The translations under genes and the position numbers were made by a program. From the NCBI GenBank assembly GCA_027858355.1, contig JAQICW010000072.1, positions 1-8,729 on the forward strand: a stretch of DNA of 8,729 nt, in the 5' to 3' direction. Below, piece by piece: positions 1 to 6,874 of the stretch. The stretch is from Desulfobacula sp. GTDB lineage: Bacteria > Desulfobacterota > Desulfobacteria > Desulfobacterales > Desulfobacteraceae. Below the pieces are notes generated by a model that searched no databases, was not told the origin of the DNA, and saw only the letters and a list, made by a program, of their open reading frames with translations. The number at the start of each line of letters is the position of its first letter. Within the stretch, counting starts at the first letter, position 1.

Positions 1-91
1 TTATATTACTACTTATTTTCTATCGTCTGATTTGTCAAGCATAAAAGCCCACTTTTGAATAATACACAGTGTTTAATCTTTCTGTATTTAT
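1..91 (+). repeat. Left arm of a 91-bp imperfect inverted repeat
   Basis: This arm aligns without gaps to the reverse complement of 162-252, with 81 of 91 positions identical by hand count. The innermost 26 bp (66-91, beginning ACAGTGTTTA and ending TGTATTTAT) match perfectly, and all ten mismatches lie in the outer 65 bp. Similarity continues to base 1, so the arm may extend beyond the window. The 70-bp spacer (92-161) has no open reading frame. It holds only a small AT hairpin (AAATCA 138-143 with TGATTT 150-155). No transposase or flanking target duplication can be seen. A MITE-like element and a duplicated regulatory region are both possible. Confidence 0.9.
10..38 (-). promoter_or_regulatory. 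Mirror-image candidate promoter facing out of the window
   Basis: On the minus strand, TTGACA (38 down to 33) is followed after 17 bp by TAAGTA (15 down to 10). This is the same pair as at 215-243, because the whole arm is duplicated in inverted orientation. It would drive transcription leftward to a gene outside the window. It is listed on symmetry with the other arm; no target gene is visible. Confidence 0.25.
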
Positions 92-161
92 TCTAGTGAC
101 TCTTCCGAAACCCTCATAAAATAAATACTGACGTCTTAAATCATTTTTTTGATTTTTGGTG

Positions 162-252
162 ATAAATACAGAAAGATTAAACACTGTCTATTATGCAAAG
201 GTGGCCTTTTTTGCTTGACAACTCAGTCGCTATAAAATAAGTAGTAGTATAA
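162..252 (-). repeat. Right arm of the 91-bp imperfect inverted repeat
   Basis: This is the inverted partner of 1-91. It ends 41 bp before the livM start, so whatever it does lies in the control region of the transporter operon. It contains the perfect 26-bp core (162-187), a short hairpin AAAGG-TGG-CCTTT (197-209) running into a T-rich tract, and a TTGACA box (215-220) facing livM. The left arm can form a similar 5-bp hairpin in a shifted register (AAAAG-TGGG-CTTTT on the minus strand). Confidence 0.9.
215..243 (+). promoter_or_regulatory. Candidate promoter of the transporter operon
   Basis: There is a perfect -35 hexamer TTGACA at 215-220. With 17-bp spacing the -10 would be TAAGTA at 238-243, which is a poor match to TATAAT. 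Other AT-rich candidates (TATAAA at 231 and at 248) have the wrong spacing. It lies 50-80 bp upstream of livM, where a promoter is expected. The -35 box and its spacing are kept in the other arm of the inverted repeat. The weak -10 suggests help from an activator, which is an inference. Confidence 0.4.
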
Positions 253-293
253 ATTGTTTCATCAGATCGTTGAGCATAAAAGGATTATTTTAA

Positions 294-1343
294 ATGGATA
301 TGAAAAGAGATTATTATGAAGATGTTCAGCTTTTAACATCTCCGTCTGTTATTTTCTGGTTTTTAGTTTTAATCGGATCTCTCTATTTATTCCCTTTAGT
401 TGTAGATAATTATTATATCTATGTGGCCAATTATATTGCCATTAATATCATTGTTGCTGCAGGCTTAAATCTTCTGGTGGGATATACAGGGCAGATTTCC
501 CTTGGTCATGCCGGTTTTTTTGCCATTGGCGCCTATGGAACGATTATTCTGATGGTAAAGGCAGGATTTCCATTTCTTCTGGCCCTGCCATGCGCCGCTT
601 TTATTGCAGGCTGTTTCGGGTTCCTGCTGGGCCTGCCTGCGCTTCGGCTTGAAGGGCCCTATCTTGCAATAGCCACACTGGGATTTGGATTGACCATTAC
701 CCAGATTATCGGGCGGATTGAACTTTTTGGTGGCAGGGAAGGTATCCATGCACCGGACATCACCATTGGCCCCTGGATTCTGGATACGGATAAGGAGTTT
801 TATTACCTGTTGATCACCCTGACAATTTTCCTGCTGCTTTTTATGCGGAATATGATCAAGACCAGGGTAGGCCGGGCATTTATTGCCATCCGGGATGCTG
901 ATATTGCGGCCCAGACTATGGGGGTGAATATCCTTTACTACAAAACGCTGGCTTTTGCAGTGAGTGCATTTTATGCAGGTATTGCAGGTGGTTTATATGC
1001 CTTTGTTTTAAAGTTTATTGAGCCGGAAATATTTACCCTGATGATGTCCATCATGTTTCTGGCCATGGTAGTTGTGGGAGGTCTTGGGTCCATGATGGGC
1101 GCCATTGCAGGTGCTACGCTTCTTTGCTGGCTGGATTTGAAATTGAGGAATATTCTTGATATCCCCTATGTCGGTGAATGGCTGGAGCATCTTTCTAAAA
1201 GCTGGTTTTCCATTACCGGTGTATCCAATATTCAATATATTGTATTTGGTTCTATTCTGATTGGGATCATGCTGTTTGAACCCCTTGGGCTCTATGGAAT
1301 ATGGATTCGAACGAAAAAATATTGGCGAACCTGGCCTTTTTAA
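294..1343 (+). CDS. livM: HAAT-family ABC transporter permease, LivM type
   Basis: This is an inner-membrane permease subunit of a branched-chain-amino-acid-type (HAAT) ABC importer, which pairs with LivH to form the channel. At 349 residues it has normal family length. It is strongly hydrophobic, with about eight to ten membrane segments by eye. The family hallmark GYTGQISLGHAGFFAIGAY is at residues 63-81. The cytoplasmic coupling (EAA-like) loop lies around 191-212 (RVGRAFIAIRDAD then AAQTMGVN), and the C-terminal VVVGGLGSMMGAIAGA and FEPLGLYGIW motifs are at 259-274 and 328-337. ATG 294 is chosen because AAAAGGA (278-284) sits 9 bp upstream; ATG 300 would be too far from it. It is the first gene of the operon, and LivM before LivH is the reverse of the E. 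coli order. The family is certain; the substrate is not, since this fold also carries urea, aromatic and other organic acids. Confidence 0.96.
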   Translation: MDMKRDYYEDVQLLTSPSVIFWFLVLIGSLYLFPLVVDNYYIYVANYIAINIIVAAGLNLLVGYTGQISLGHAGFFAIGAYGTIILMVKAGFPFLLALPCAAFIAGCFGFLLGLPALRLEGPYLAIATLGFGLTITQIIGRIELFGGREGIHAPDITIGPWILDTDKEFYYLLITLTIFLLLFMRNMIKTRVGRAFIAIRDADIAAQTMGVNILYYKTLAFAVSAFYAGIAGGLYAFVLKFIEPEIFTLMMSIMFLAMVVVGGLGSMMGAIAGATLLCWLDLKLRNILDIPYVGEWLEHLSKSWFSITGVSNIQYIVFGSILIGIMLFEPLGLYGIWIRTKKYWRTWPF

Positions 1344-1356
1344 TATGGAGACCTAA

Positions 1357-2232
1357 ATGATTGATTTGATTCAGATTATTGTCAACGGCATTGCAGTGGG
1401 AAGCTCTTACGCCTTAATGGGTCTTGCCATGGTCATCATTTATAAAACATCTGAAGTACCCAATTTTGCCCAGGGTGAAATGGCCCTGATTTCATCATTT
1501 TTTGCCATGATGCTCTTAACCTCTTTTAATATGTCTGTATATCTTGCCTTTTTTTGGGCATTCGTATTCGCAGCTCTTTTGGGATGCTTTTTAGAATTTG
1601 CAATTCTCAGGCGGGCAAAGGAACCCAATATCCTGGGGATGATCGTCATCACCATTGGTATTGAGATGGTTCTTCTAGGATTTGTGTCATGGAAATTCGG
1701 TGCAGACCAAAAATCCATGCCGTTTCCAATAAGCCCCTATGACAGCTTTATTATCGGGGATATCTTTATCAGCAAACTTGAAGTTTTGACATTGGTGGTA
1801 GCATTAATATTAATGGTTACACTCTTTTTATTTTTCAAATATTCAAAATTGGGGCTTGCCATGAAAGCCACCCAGCAAAACAGTGTAGCCGCACAGATTG
1901 TCGGGGTGAGGACCAATCGGATTATGATGATGACCTGGGGGATTTCTTCTCTTGTTGGGGCTGTGGCAGGCCTGCTGATTTGTCCGATCATCATGCAGCC
2001 TTTTATGATGTGGGATCCCCTGCTCAAGGGATTTGCCGCAGCCGTCATGGGGGGAATGACATCTTTGCCCGGGGTCGTCGTTGCTGCTTATATGCTGGGT
2101 ATTATTGAAAATCTGTTTGGCGGGTATATTTCTATCGAGTTTAAGACAGTGGTTGCCTTTGTCATTATTGTGCTTGTGTTGTGTGTTAAACCAAGTGGGC
2201 TTTTTGCCAGACATTATGTAAAAAAGGTTTAA
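1357..2232 (+). CDS. livH: HAAT-family ABC transporter permease, LivH type
   Basis: This is the second inner-membrane permease subunit, partner of LivM. The 291 residues match the usual LivH length. The N-terminal family signature is clear: GSSYALMGLAMVIIYKTSE at 15-33, followed by VPNFAQGEMALISSF. The ATPase-coupling loop is GLAMKATQQNSVAAQIVGV at 166-184, and the conserved segment LKGFAAAVMGGMTSLPG begins at 223. There are about eight membrane segments by eye. ATG 1357 follows the livM stop by 13 bp and has GGAG at 1347-1350, 6 bp upstream, so translation in series with livM is likely. The gene is intact, with no frameshift. The gap after it (80 bp) is the longest inside the operon. Confidence 0.96.
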   Translation: MIDLIQIIVNGIAVGSSYALMGLAMVIIYKTSEVPNFAQGEMALISSFFAMMLLTSFNMSVYLAFFWAFVFAALLGCFLEFAILRRAKEPNILGMIVITIGIEMVLLGFVSWKFGADQKSMPFPISPYDSFIIGDIFISKLEVLTLVVALILMVTLFLFFKYSKLGLAMKATQQNSVAAQIVGVRTNRIMMMTWGISSLVGAVAGLLICPIIMQPFMMWDPLLKGFAAAVMGGMTSLPGVVVAAYMLGIIENLFGGYISIEFKTVVAFVIIVLVLCVKPSGLFARHYVKKV

Positions 2233-2275
2233 TTCAGGTTTAACTTGGGTTTTAATCAGGGAATACGTGAACGTA
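2226..2275. promoter_or_regulatory. Phased GGTTTAA repeats and a 12-bp palindrome upstream of livK
   Basis: GGTTTAA occurs at 2226-2232 and 2237-2243, and GGTTTTAA at 2248-2255. The starts are spaced exactly 11 bp, about one helical turn; the first overlaps the livH stop. Downstream, TACGT-GA-ACGTA (2264-2275) is a short dyad. Both sit in the only sizeable gap of the operon, before the binding-protein gene. They could be an operator or an internal control point, or chance in AT-rich DNA. No good -35/-10 pair was found here. Confidence 0.25.
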
Positions 2276-2301
2276 ATATAGAACCAAATGATTGTTTAAA
2301 A

Positions 2302-2308
2302 AGGAGGG
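2302..2308 (+). promoter_or_regulatory. Strong ribosome binding site deciding the livK start
   Basis: AGGAGGG is a near-perfect Shine-Dalgarno sequence, the strongest in the window together with that of livF. It lies 4 bp before ATG 2313 (1 bp before ATG 2310). An in-frame TTG at 2292 lies upstream of this site and would make the site part of the coding sequence, so it is rejected as the start. A strong site fits a binding protein needed in excess over the membrane subunits. Confidence 0.85.
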
Positions 2309-2312
2309 AATG

Positions 2313-3506
2313 ATGAAAAAAAGATTAATGCTTGTTTTATTTGTTTCTTTGGCTTTTTTGTTGAGCTTTGCTCCAAATCTATGTGCTGAAGAGGGTGTGA
2401 CAGACACGGAAATCCATCTTGGGCAGTGGGGGCCCCAGACAGGTCCTGCCGCAGCCTGGGGTAATGTAGCCAGGGGCACAGGCGACTATTTTAAATGGAT
2501 CAATGACAATGGCGGTATCCATGGCAGAAAAATTGTTTACCACATGTTTGACGACGGATATAATCCAGCCAAAACAAAGGCAGGGGTTAAAGAACTCCAG
2601 GAAGGCACAGGGATGTTTGCCTGGGCCTGTGGCGTGGGAACATCTCCGGGCTTAGCTGTTCGAGATTACCTGGCCAAAAAAAATATTCCCTGGGTCGGAC
2701 CTGCTGCAGGTTCCTTGCACTGGGTGAATCCTCCCCAGAAAAATCTGTTTGCCGTCTATCCGCTGTATCATGGTGAAGCCAAAGCATTGATAAAATATGC
2801 CATTGAAGAAATGGGAAAAAAGCGGATTGCCATTGCTTATTTGAATGATGAATATGGAAAGAACGGGCTGCGAGGGGCTCTTGCTGAACTAAAGGCCCAT
2901 GGCATGAAAGCCGTTGCTCAGGTGTCCATGGAAAATAAAGATACGGATCTTAAACCCCATGTGATGAAGCTGAGACAATCCAAGGCAGACCTGGTATTAA
3001 TGTGGACAGGAGTGGGACATTCTGCAAGAATTGTCGGAACAGCCAAGGCCATGAAGTTTGAACCCCAGTTCATGAGTACCAGTACCACCTCTGACTTTCC
3101 TTTGATGATGAGTATCACAAAAGGTCTTTGGGAAGGTGTGATTACCGCTACGCTGGGCGAGCTTCCTGATTCTGATCACCCTTTGCTTAATAAATATAAA
3201 AAAGAAGTGTTTGATAAATATGCAGCCAAGGAAGAAAGATGGGGCGTTTTTTATTATGCCGGTATCCTTTTTACGGAACCCATGATTGAGGGATTAAGAA
3301 ATACAGGACGTGATCTGACAAGGGAAAATTTTATTACTGCAATGGAACAGATAAATGGATTTAAAGGCATCGGCCCTGAAGTCAGTTATAAACCGTTTAA
3401 CAAGAATGACATGTATTCACGTCAGGGGGGATCTGAGACATTTCTGGTTCAGTGTCTTGCCGGTGGAAAGTATAAGAAGCTGACGGATTGGATGAGTATA
3501 AAATAA
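2313..3506 (+). CDS. livK: Periplasmic substrate-binding protein of the HAAT transporter (LivK type)
   Basis: This is the secreted ligand-binding subunit (periplasmic binding protein type I, LivK/Peripla_BP_6 family) that delivers substrate to LivHM. With the start at ATG 2313 it has 397 residues. It opens with a classical signal peptide: MKKR, then a hydrophobic stretch from L5 to A20, with probable cleavage after Ala25 (NLCA before EEGVTD). The family opening TDTEIHLGQWGPQTGPAAAWG follows, then GTGDYFKWINDNGGIHGRKI, the typical first lobe. The second lobe starts near KKRIAIAYLNDEYGKNG. Cys24 lacks a lipobox (preceding residues PNL), so a lipoprotein is unlikely. The C-terminal GFKGIGPEVSYKPFNKNDM is the usual last strand-helix unit. 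It ends 1 bp before livG. Its position between permease and ATPase genes is unusual, since it is often first or last. The ligand cannot be read from the sequence; the neighbouring acyl-CoA synthetase points to a carboxylic acid. Confidence 0.94.
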   Translation: MKKRLMLVLFVSLAFLLSFAPNLCAEEGVTDTEIHLGQWGPQTGPAAAWGNVARGTGDYFKWINDNGGIHGRKIVYHMFDDGYNPAKTKAGVKELQEGTGMFAWACGVGTSPGLAVRDYLAKKNIPWVGPAAGSLHWVNPPQKNLFAVYPLYHGEAKALIKYAIEEMGKKRIAIAYLNDEYGKNGLRGALAELKAHGMKAVAQVSMENKDTDLKPHVMKLRQSKADLVLMWTGVGHSARIVGTAKAMKFEPQFMSTSTTSDFPLMMSITKGLWEGVITATLGELPDSDHPLLNKYKKEVFDKYAAKEERWGVFYYAGILFTEPMIEGLRNTGRDLTRENFITAMEQINGFKGIGPEVSYKPFNKNDMYSRQGGSETFLVQCLAGGKYKKLTDWMSIK

Positions 3507-3507
3507 T

Positions 3508-4287
3508 ATGGAATCCTCTTTTTTCCTGGTTGACCACCTGTCTATTTCCTTTGGCGGGATAAAAGCCCTCCAGGATATCAGCTTTACCATGAACAAGGGT
3601 GAGATCTTTTCTGTGATCGGTCCCAATGGTGCGGGAAAGACCACCCTTTTCAACTGCATATCCGGGCTGTATAAACCTGATCAGGGAAATATTCAGTTTA
3701 AAGGCAATTCCATTGAAAACAAAAAGCCAGATACCATTGCCAGGATGGGAATTGCCAGAACGTTCCAGAACATTGAACTTTTTTCCCATATGAACACCAT
3801 GGAAAATATCATGCTGGGCCGACATATTCACATGACAACAGGGCTTTTCAAAGGAATGTTCCTGTGGGGGAAGCGATCTTTTGCCGGAAAAGAAGAAATT
3901 TTGCATCGTGAACGAGTGGAAGAAATTATCGAATTTCTGGAGCTTGAGACTGTGCGGGACAAGTTTGTGGGAGCTTTGCCTTATGGGACCCAGAAGCTGA
4001 TTGAACTTGGAAGAGCCCTTGCCCTGGAACCTGATCTGCTCCTGCTGGATGAACCCTGTGCCGGCATGAATTCGGAAGAAAAGCAGGATATGATTTTCTG
4101 GATCAAGGATATTCAGGATGAGTTGGGGATTTCCATTTTGCTCATTGAGCATGATATGAAAATGGTCATGGATATTTCAACCAGGGTTATGGCCATTAAT
4201 TTCGGAAAGCAGGTCACCCTTGGAATCCCCGAAGAGGTCCAGCAGAATAAAGAAGTCCTCAAAGCGTACATTGGGGAGGAAAACTAA
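3508..4287 (+). CDS. livG: HAAT-family ABC transporter ATPase, LivG type
   Basis: This is one of the two cytoplasmic ATPases that energise the importer. At 259 residues it has the usual length. It has Walker A GPNGAGKTT at 38-46, Q-loop Gln87 in TFQNIELF, an ABC signature of the LivG form LPYGTQ at 157-162 (replacing LSGGQ), Walker B LLLLDEP at 177-183 followed by CAGMN (the LivG-specific AGMN), and the switch His215 in LLIEHDMKMVM. All residues needed for ATP hydrolysis are present. A roughly 25-residue insertion around 105-130 (HIHMTTGLFKGMFLWGKRSF) matches the LivG-type insertion after the Q-loop. ATG 3508 begins 1 bp after the livK stop. Its own ribosome site is weak (GGATGAG at 3490-3496, 11 bp away), so it probably depends on translational coupling. 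Confidence 0.96.
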   Translation: MESSFFLVDHLSISFGGIKALQDISFTMNKGEIFSVIGPNGAGKTTLFNCISGLYKPDQGNIQFKGNSIENKKPDTIARMGIARTFQNIELFSHMNTMENIMLGRHIHMTTGLFKGMFLWGKRSFAGKEEILHRERVEEIIEFLELETVRDKFVGALPYGTQKLIELGRALALEPDLLLLDEPCAGMNSEEKQDMIFWIKDIQDELGISILLIEHDMKMVMDISTRVMAINFGKQVTLGIPEEVQQNKEVLKAYIGEEN

Positions 4288-4289
4288 AT

Positions 4290-5066
4290 ATGCCGGATCT
4301 GCTTGAAGTAAAAAATATCGAGACCTATTATGATCTGGTCTATGCTATCCGAGGAGCTTCTTTTGCCGTGGAAGAGGGAAGCATCACAACCATTCTGGGC
4401 AATAATGGGGCAGGAAAATCAACCATCCTAAAGACCATCATGGGCCAGATAGAAGACCAGCCAGACAAGGGCATCATTGAATTTGACGGTATTCCCATTC
4501 AAAAATGGGATACGGATAAAATTGTCCGTAAAGGTATTGCCTATGTGCCGGAAGGCCGGGAAGTTTTTAAGGAACTCACGGTTCATGAGCATTTATTGAT
4601 GGGGGCCTATCTCAGGAAAGACTCGTCAGGCATAAAAAAGGATATTCAACAGGTCTTTGAATACTTTCCTGTTTTAAAGAATAGAACCAATCAGTGGGCA
4701 GGCACACTCTCGGGTGGGGAGCAGCAAATGCTTGCCATAGGTAGAGCTTTGATGCTCAGACCCAGACTTTTGATCCTTGATGAACCGTCTTTAGGGCTTT
4801 CCCCCATCCTGGTAAAAGAAATTTTTTCCATTATCAAGGCTATAAATTTGAAAGGGACAACCATACTTCTGGTTGAGCAGAATGCCAACATGGCCTTATC
4901 CATTTCTTCCACAGGCCTGATACTTGAAAATGGGCGGTTTGTAATGAAAGGAAAAGCAAAAGATCTTCTGGAAGACAAGGATGTCAAAGAGTTTTATCTT
5001 GGCATAAAATCCGAGGCATCAGCTAAAGGCTACCAGCGATGGAAAAGAAAGAAAGCATGGCGATGA
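4290..5066 (+). CDS. livF: HAAT-family ABC transporter ATPase, LivF type
   Basis: This is the second ATPase, forming a heterodimer with LivG. It has 258 residues. Motifs are Walker A GNNGAGKST (37-45), signature LSGGEQQ (140-146), Walker B LLILDEP (160-166) with SLGLSP after it, and the LivF-typical VEQN, in which Gln197 occupies the switch-histidine position. VPEGREVFKELTVHEHL (86-102) is the Q-loop region, as usual for LivF. GGGGAGGA (4273-4280), 9 bp before ATG 4290, is a strong ribosome site. LivF normally ends near the YLGI seen at 236-239. Here it runs on with a basic, aromatic tail ending GYQRWKRKKAWR, whose codons overlap the start of the ligase gene. That tail resembles those I recall in LivF homologues encoded beside acyl-CoA synthetases. 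Confidence 0.96.
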   Translation: MPDLLEVKNIETYYDLVYAIRGASFAVEEGSITTILGNNGAGKSTILKTIMGQIEDQPDKGIIEFDGIPIQKWDTDKIVRKGIAYVPEGREVFKELTVHEHLLMGAYLRKDSSGIKKDIQQVFEYFPVLKNRTNQWAGTLSGGEQQMLAIGRALMLRPRLLILDEPSLGLSPILVKEIFSIIKAINLKGTTILLVEQNANMALSISSTGLILENGRFVMKGKAKDLLEDKDVKEFYLGIKSEASAKGYQRWKRKKAWR

Positions 5067-6874
5067 AAAAAACAGAATCCATATTTGAGACAATTCCCCA
5101 GGTATTTAACCATACTGTTGTTCAAAACAGCGCAAAGGTTGCAATGCGAACAAAAGAGTTGGGCCTGTGGCATGATATTACCTGGCATGAATACCATGCC
5201 AAGGCCAAAAAAGTTGGATGTGCTCTTTCGTCCATGGGGTTTGAAAAGGGTGATGCAGCCTGTATTATAGGAGATAACAGCATTGAATGGGTTATGGCTG
5301 ATATGGGTATTCAATGCGTGGGCGGTGTGTCTGTGGGAGTTTATGCCACCAATGCCTGGCAGCAGGTGGAGTATGTGGTCAATCATTGTGATGCCAGGTT
5401 TTTATTTGTGGAAAATGAAGAACAACTGGACAAGTGGTTGATGTTCAGAGAAAATACTCCCCTTTTAAAAAAGGTCATTGTCTGGGACACAAAGGGACTT
5501 CTGGCATTTACAGATCCCATGGTGATGACCTTTGATCAACTGCTTGAAAAAGGCAGCAAAGAAGATGAAGCGCACCCATCGTTTTTTGAAGACAGGCAGG
5601 CCCAGGTCACGGCTGATGATCTTGCAGTGATCATATATACTTCAGGCACCACAGGTCCACCCAAAGGTGCCATGCTCACCCATAAAAATGCGACATGGAT
5701 GGCCAGTGCCGTTGAAGACACCATCAGGGTTAGTAAATCTGATAATGTCTTATCCTTTCTGCCCCTGTGTCATATTTTTGAACGGCTTTTCACGGTCTTT
5801 ATCCATATAAAATTTGCCTATATTGTCAATTTTGTAGAAAAGCCTGATACGATCATGCAAAATATGATGGAAGTGTCGCCGACCATTGGATATGCCGTCC
5901 CAAGGATTTGGGAAAAATACTATTCCAATATCATGATCAAAATGGCGGATGCCACCTGGTTCAAGCGGATTGTTTTTAATACTGCCTTGAAAATAGGAGA
6001 AAAACGGGCTGACCTTGTAATGAATTTTAAGTCTCTTGGAATGTTTCACAAAATTCTGTTTTTCATTGCCTGGTTTACGATTTTCAGAAAGCTAAAGGAA
6101 CGGCTTGGATTTGAAAACATCCGGGTGGCTATTTCTGGGGCTGCTCCCATTTCAAAAGAGGTGTTGCGATTTTTCCAGTCCATTGGAATGAACCTGATTG
6201 AAGGGTATGGCCAGACAGAAGGAACAGGGGTCACCACCATTTCCCCGGAGGATAAAACCAAATTCGGGACTGTTGGAAAAGCCCTTAAAGGAATAGATAT
6301 TAAAATTGCTGAAGACGGCGAAATACTTGTCAGGTCTCCGGGAGTGTTTAAAGGGTATTATAAGAGCGATAAAGCAACGGCTGAAACCATTATTGATGGC
6401 TGGCTGTATACAGGAGATGTGGGCGAGATTGATGAGGATGGGTTTTTAAAAATAACAGACCGCAAAAAAGATATTATCGTAACAGCAGGGGGTAAAAATA
6501 TTACTCCCCAGTATATTGAGAATAAACTCAAGGCAAGTATCTACATTAATGATACAGTTGTGATTGGAGACAGGCGAAAATTTTTATCCTGCCTTATTAT
6601 GATTGATGAGGACAATGTGATGAAATTTGCGCAGGATAATAAGATTCAGTTTTCAACGTATAAAGATTTAACCTGTGACGAACAGGTGATTGCCCTCATT
6701 GATCGGGAAGTTAAAAGCGTTAATGAAACCCTTGCAAGGGTTGAAAATATAAGAAAATTCACCATTCTTCCCAAGCGGCTCTACGAAGAGGACGGTGAAG
6801 TGACCCCTACCATGAAAATCAAGCGAAAATTTGTCAATGAGGCGTTTAAAGATCTGATTGAAGCCATGTATTAG
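5039..6874 (+). CDS. Long-chain-type acyl-CoA synthetase (AMP-forming)
   Basis: The enzyme activates a carboxylic acid to its acyl-CoA with ATP through an acyl-adenylate, in the cytoplasm or on the inner membrane face. It has 611 residues, typical of the long-chain group (COG1022/FadD15-like). Motifs are the P-loop YTSGTTGPPKGAML (200-213), the GYGQTEGTG core motif (389-397), WLYTGD (455-460), DRKKDIIVTAGGKN (474-487) and the C-terminal TPTMKIKRK with the probable catalytic Lys593. The hydrophobic stretch near 336-349 is usual for the family. The start is uncertain. ATG 5039 has AAAGG 9 bp upstream and overlaps livF by 28 bp. ATG 5063 gives the classical ATGA 4-bp overlap but a weaker ribosome site, and fits the family N-terminus equally well. 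Last gene of the operon, so it probably activates what the transporter brings in; alternatives are fatty, aryl-alkanoic or dicarboxylic acids. Confidence 0.93.
   Translation: MEKKESMAMKKTESIFETIPQVFNHTVVQNSAKVAMRTKELGLWHDITWHEYHAKAKKVGCALSSMGFEKGDAACIIGDNSIEWVMADMGIQCVGGVSVGVYATNAWQQVEYVVNHCDARFLFVENEEQLDKWLMFRENTPLLKKVIVWDTKGLLAFTDPMVMTFDQLLEKGSKEDEAHPSFFEDRQAQVTADDLAVIIYTSGTTGPPKGAMLTHKNATWMASAVEDTIRVSKSDNVLSFLPLCHIFERLFTVFIHIKFAYIVNFVEKPDTIMQNMMEVSPTIGYAVPRIWEKYYSNIMIKMADATWFKRIVFNTALKIGEKRADLVMNFKSLGMFHKILFFIAWFTIFRKLKERLGFENIRVAISGAAPISKEVLRFFQSIGMNLIEGYGQTEGTGVTTISPEDKTKFGTVGKALKGIDIKIAEDGEILVRSPGVFKGYYKSDKATAETIIDGWLYTGDVGEIDEDGFLKITDRKKDIIVTAGGKNITPQYIENKLKASIYINDTVVIGDRRKFLSCLIMIDEDNVMKFAQDNKIQFSTYKDLTCDEQVIALIDREVKSVNETLARVENIRKFTILPKRLYEEDGEVTPTMKIKRKFVNEAFKDLIEAMY

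Noticed and set aside
200..214. Possible sigma-54 promoter (TGGCC then TTGCT)
   Set aside because: The GG and GC pairs are separated by 8 (or 11) bases rather than the required 10.
231..238. TATAAAAT as the -10 box for the TTGACA at 215
   Set aside because: The spacing is only 10 bp, and no good -35 lies 16-18 bp upstream of it. It remains a weak alternative only.
38..282. Direct repeat AGCATAAAAG at 38-47 and 273-282
   Set aside because: It is only 10 bp of AT-rich sequence, with the second copy outside the right arm. It is too short to be called a target duplication.
2292..2312. TTG at 2292 as an earlier start for livK
   Set aside because: It would place the AGGAGGG ribosome site inside the coding sequence and put MFKKEGM before an already complete signal peptide.
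2380..2387. Cys24 of LivK as a lipoprotein attachment cysteine
   Set aside because: The residues before it (PNL) do not form a lipobox, while Ala25 followed by Glu-Glu fits ordinary signal peptidase cleavage.
3397..4152. A 251-codon open frame on the minus strand across the end of livK and most of livG
   Set aside because: It lies opposite two genes with full sets of family motifs, has no recognisable domain, and its translation reads like an antisense shadow.
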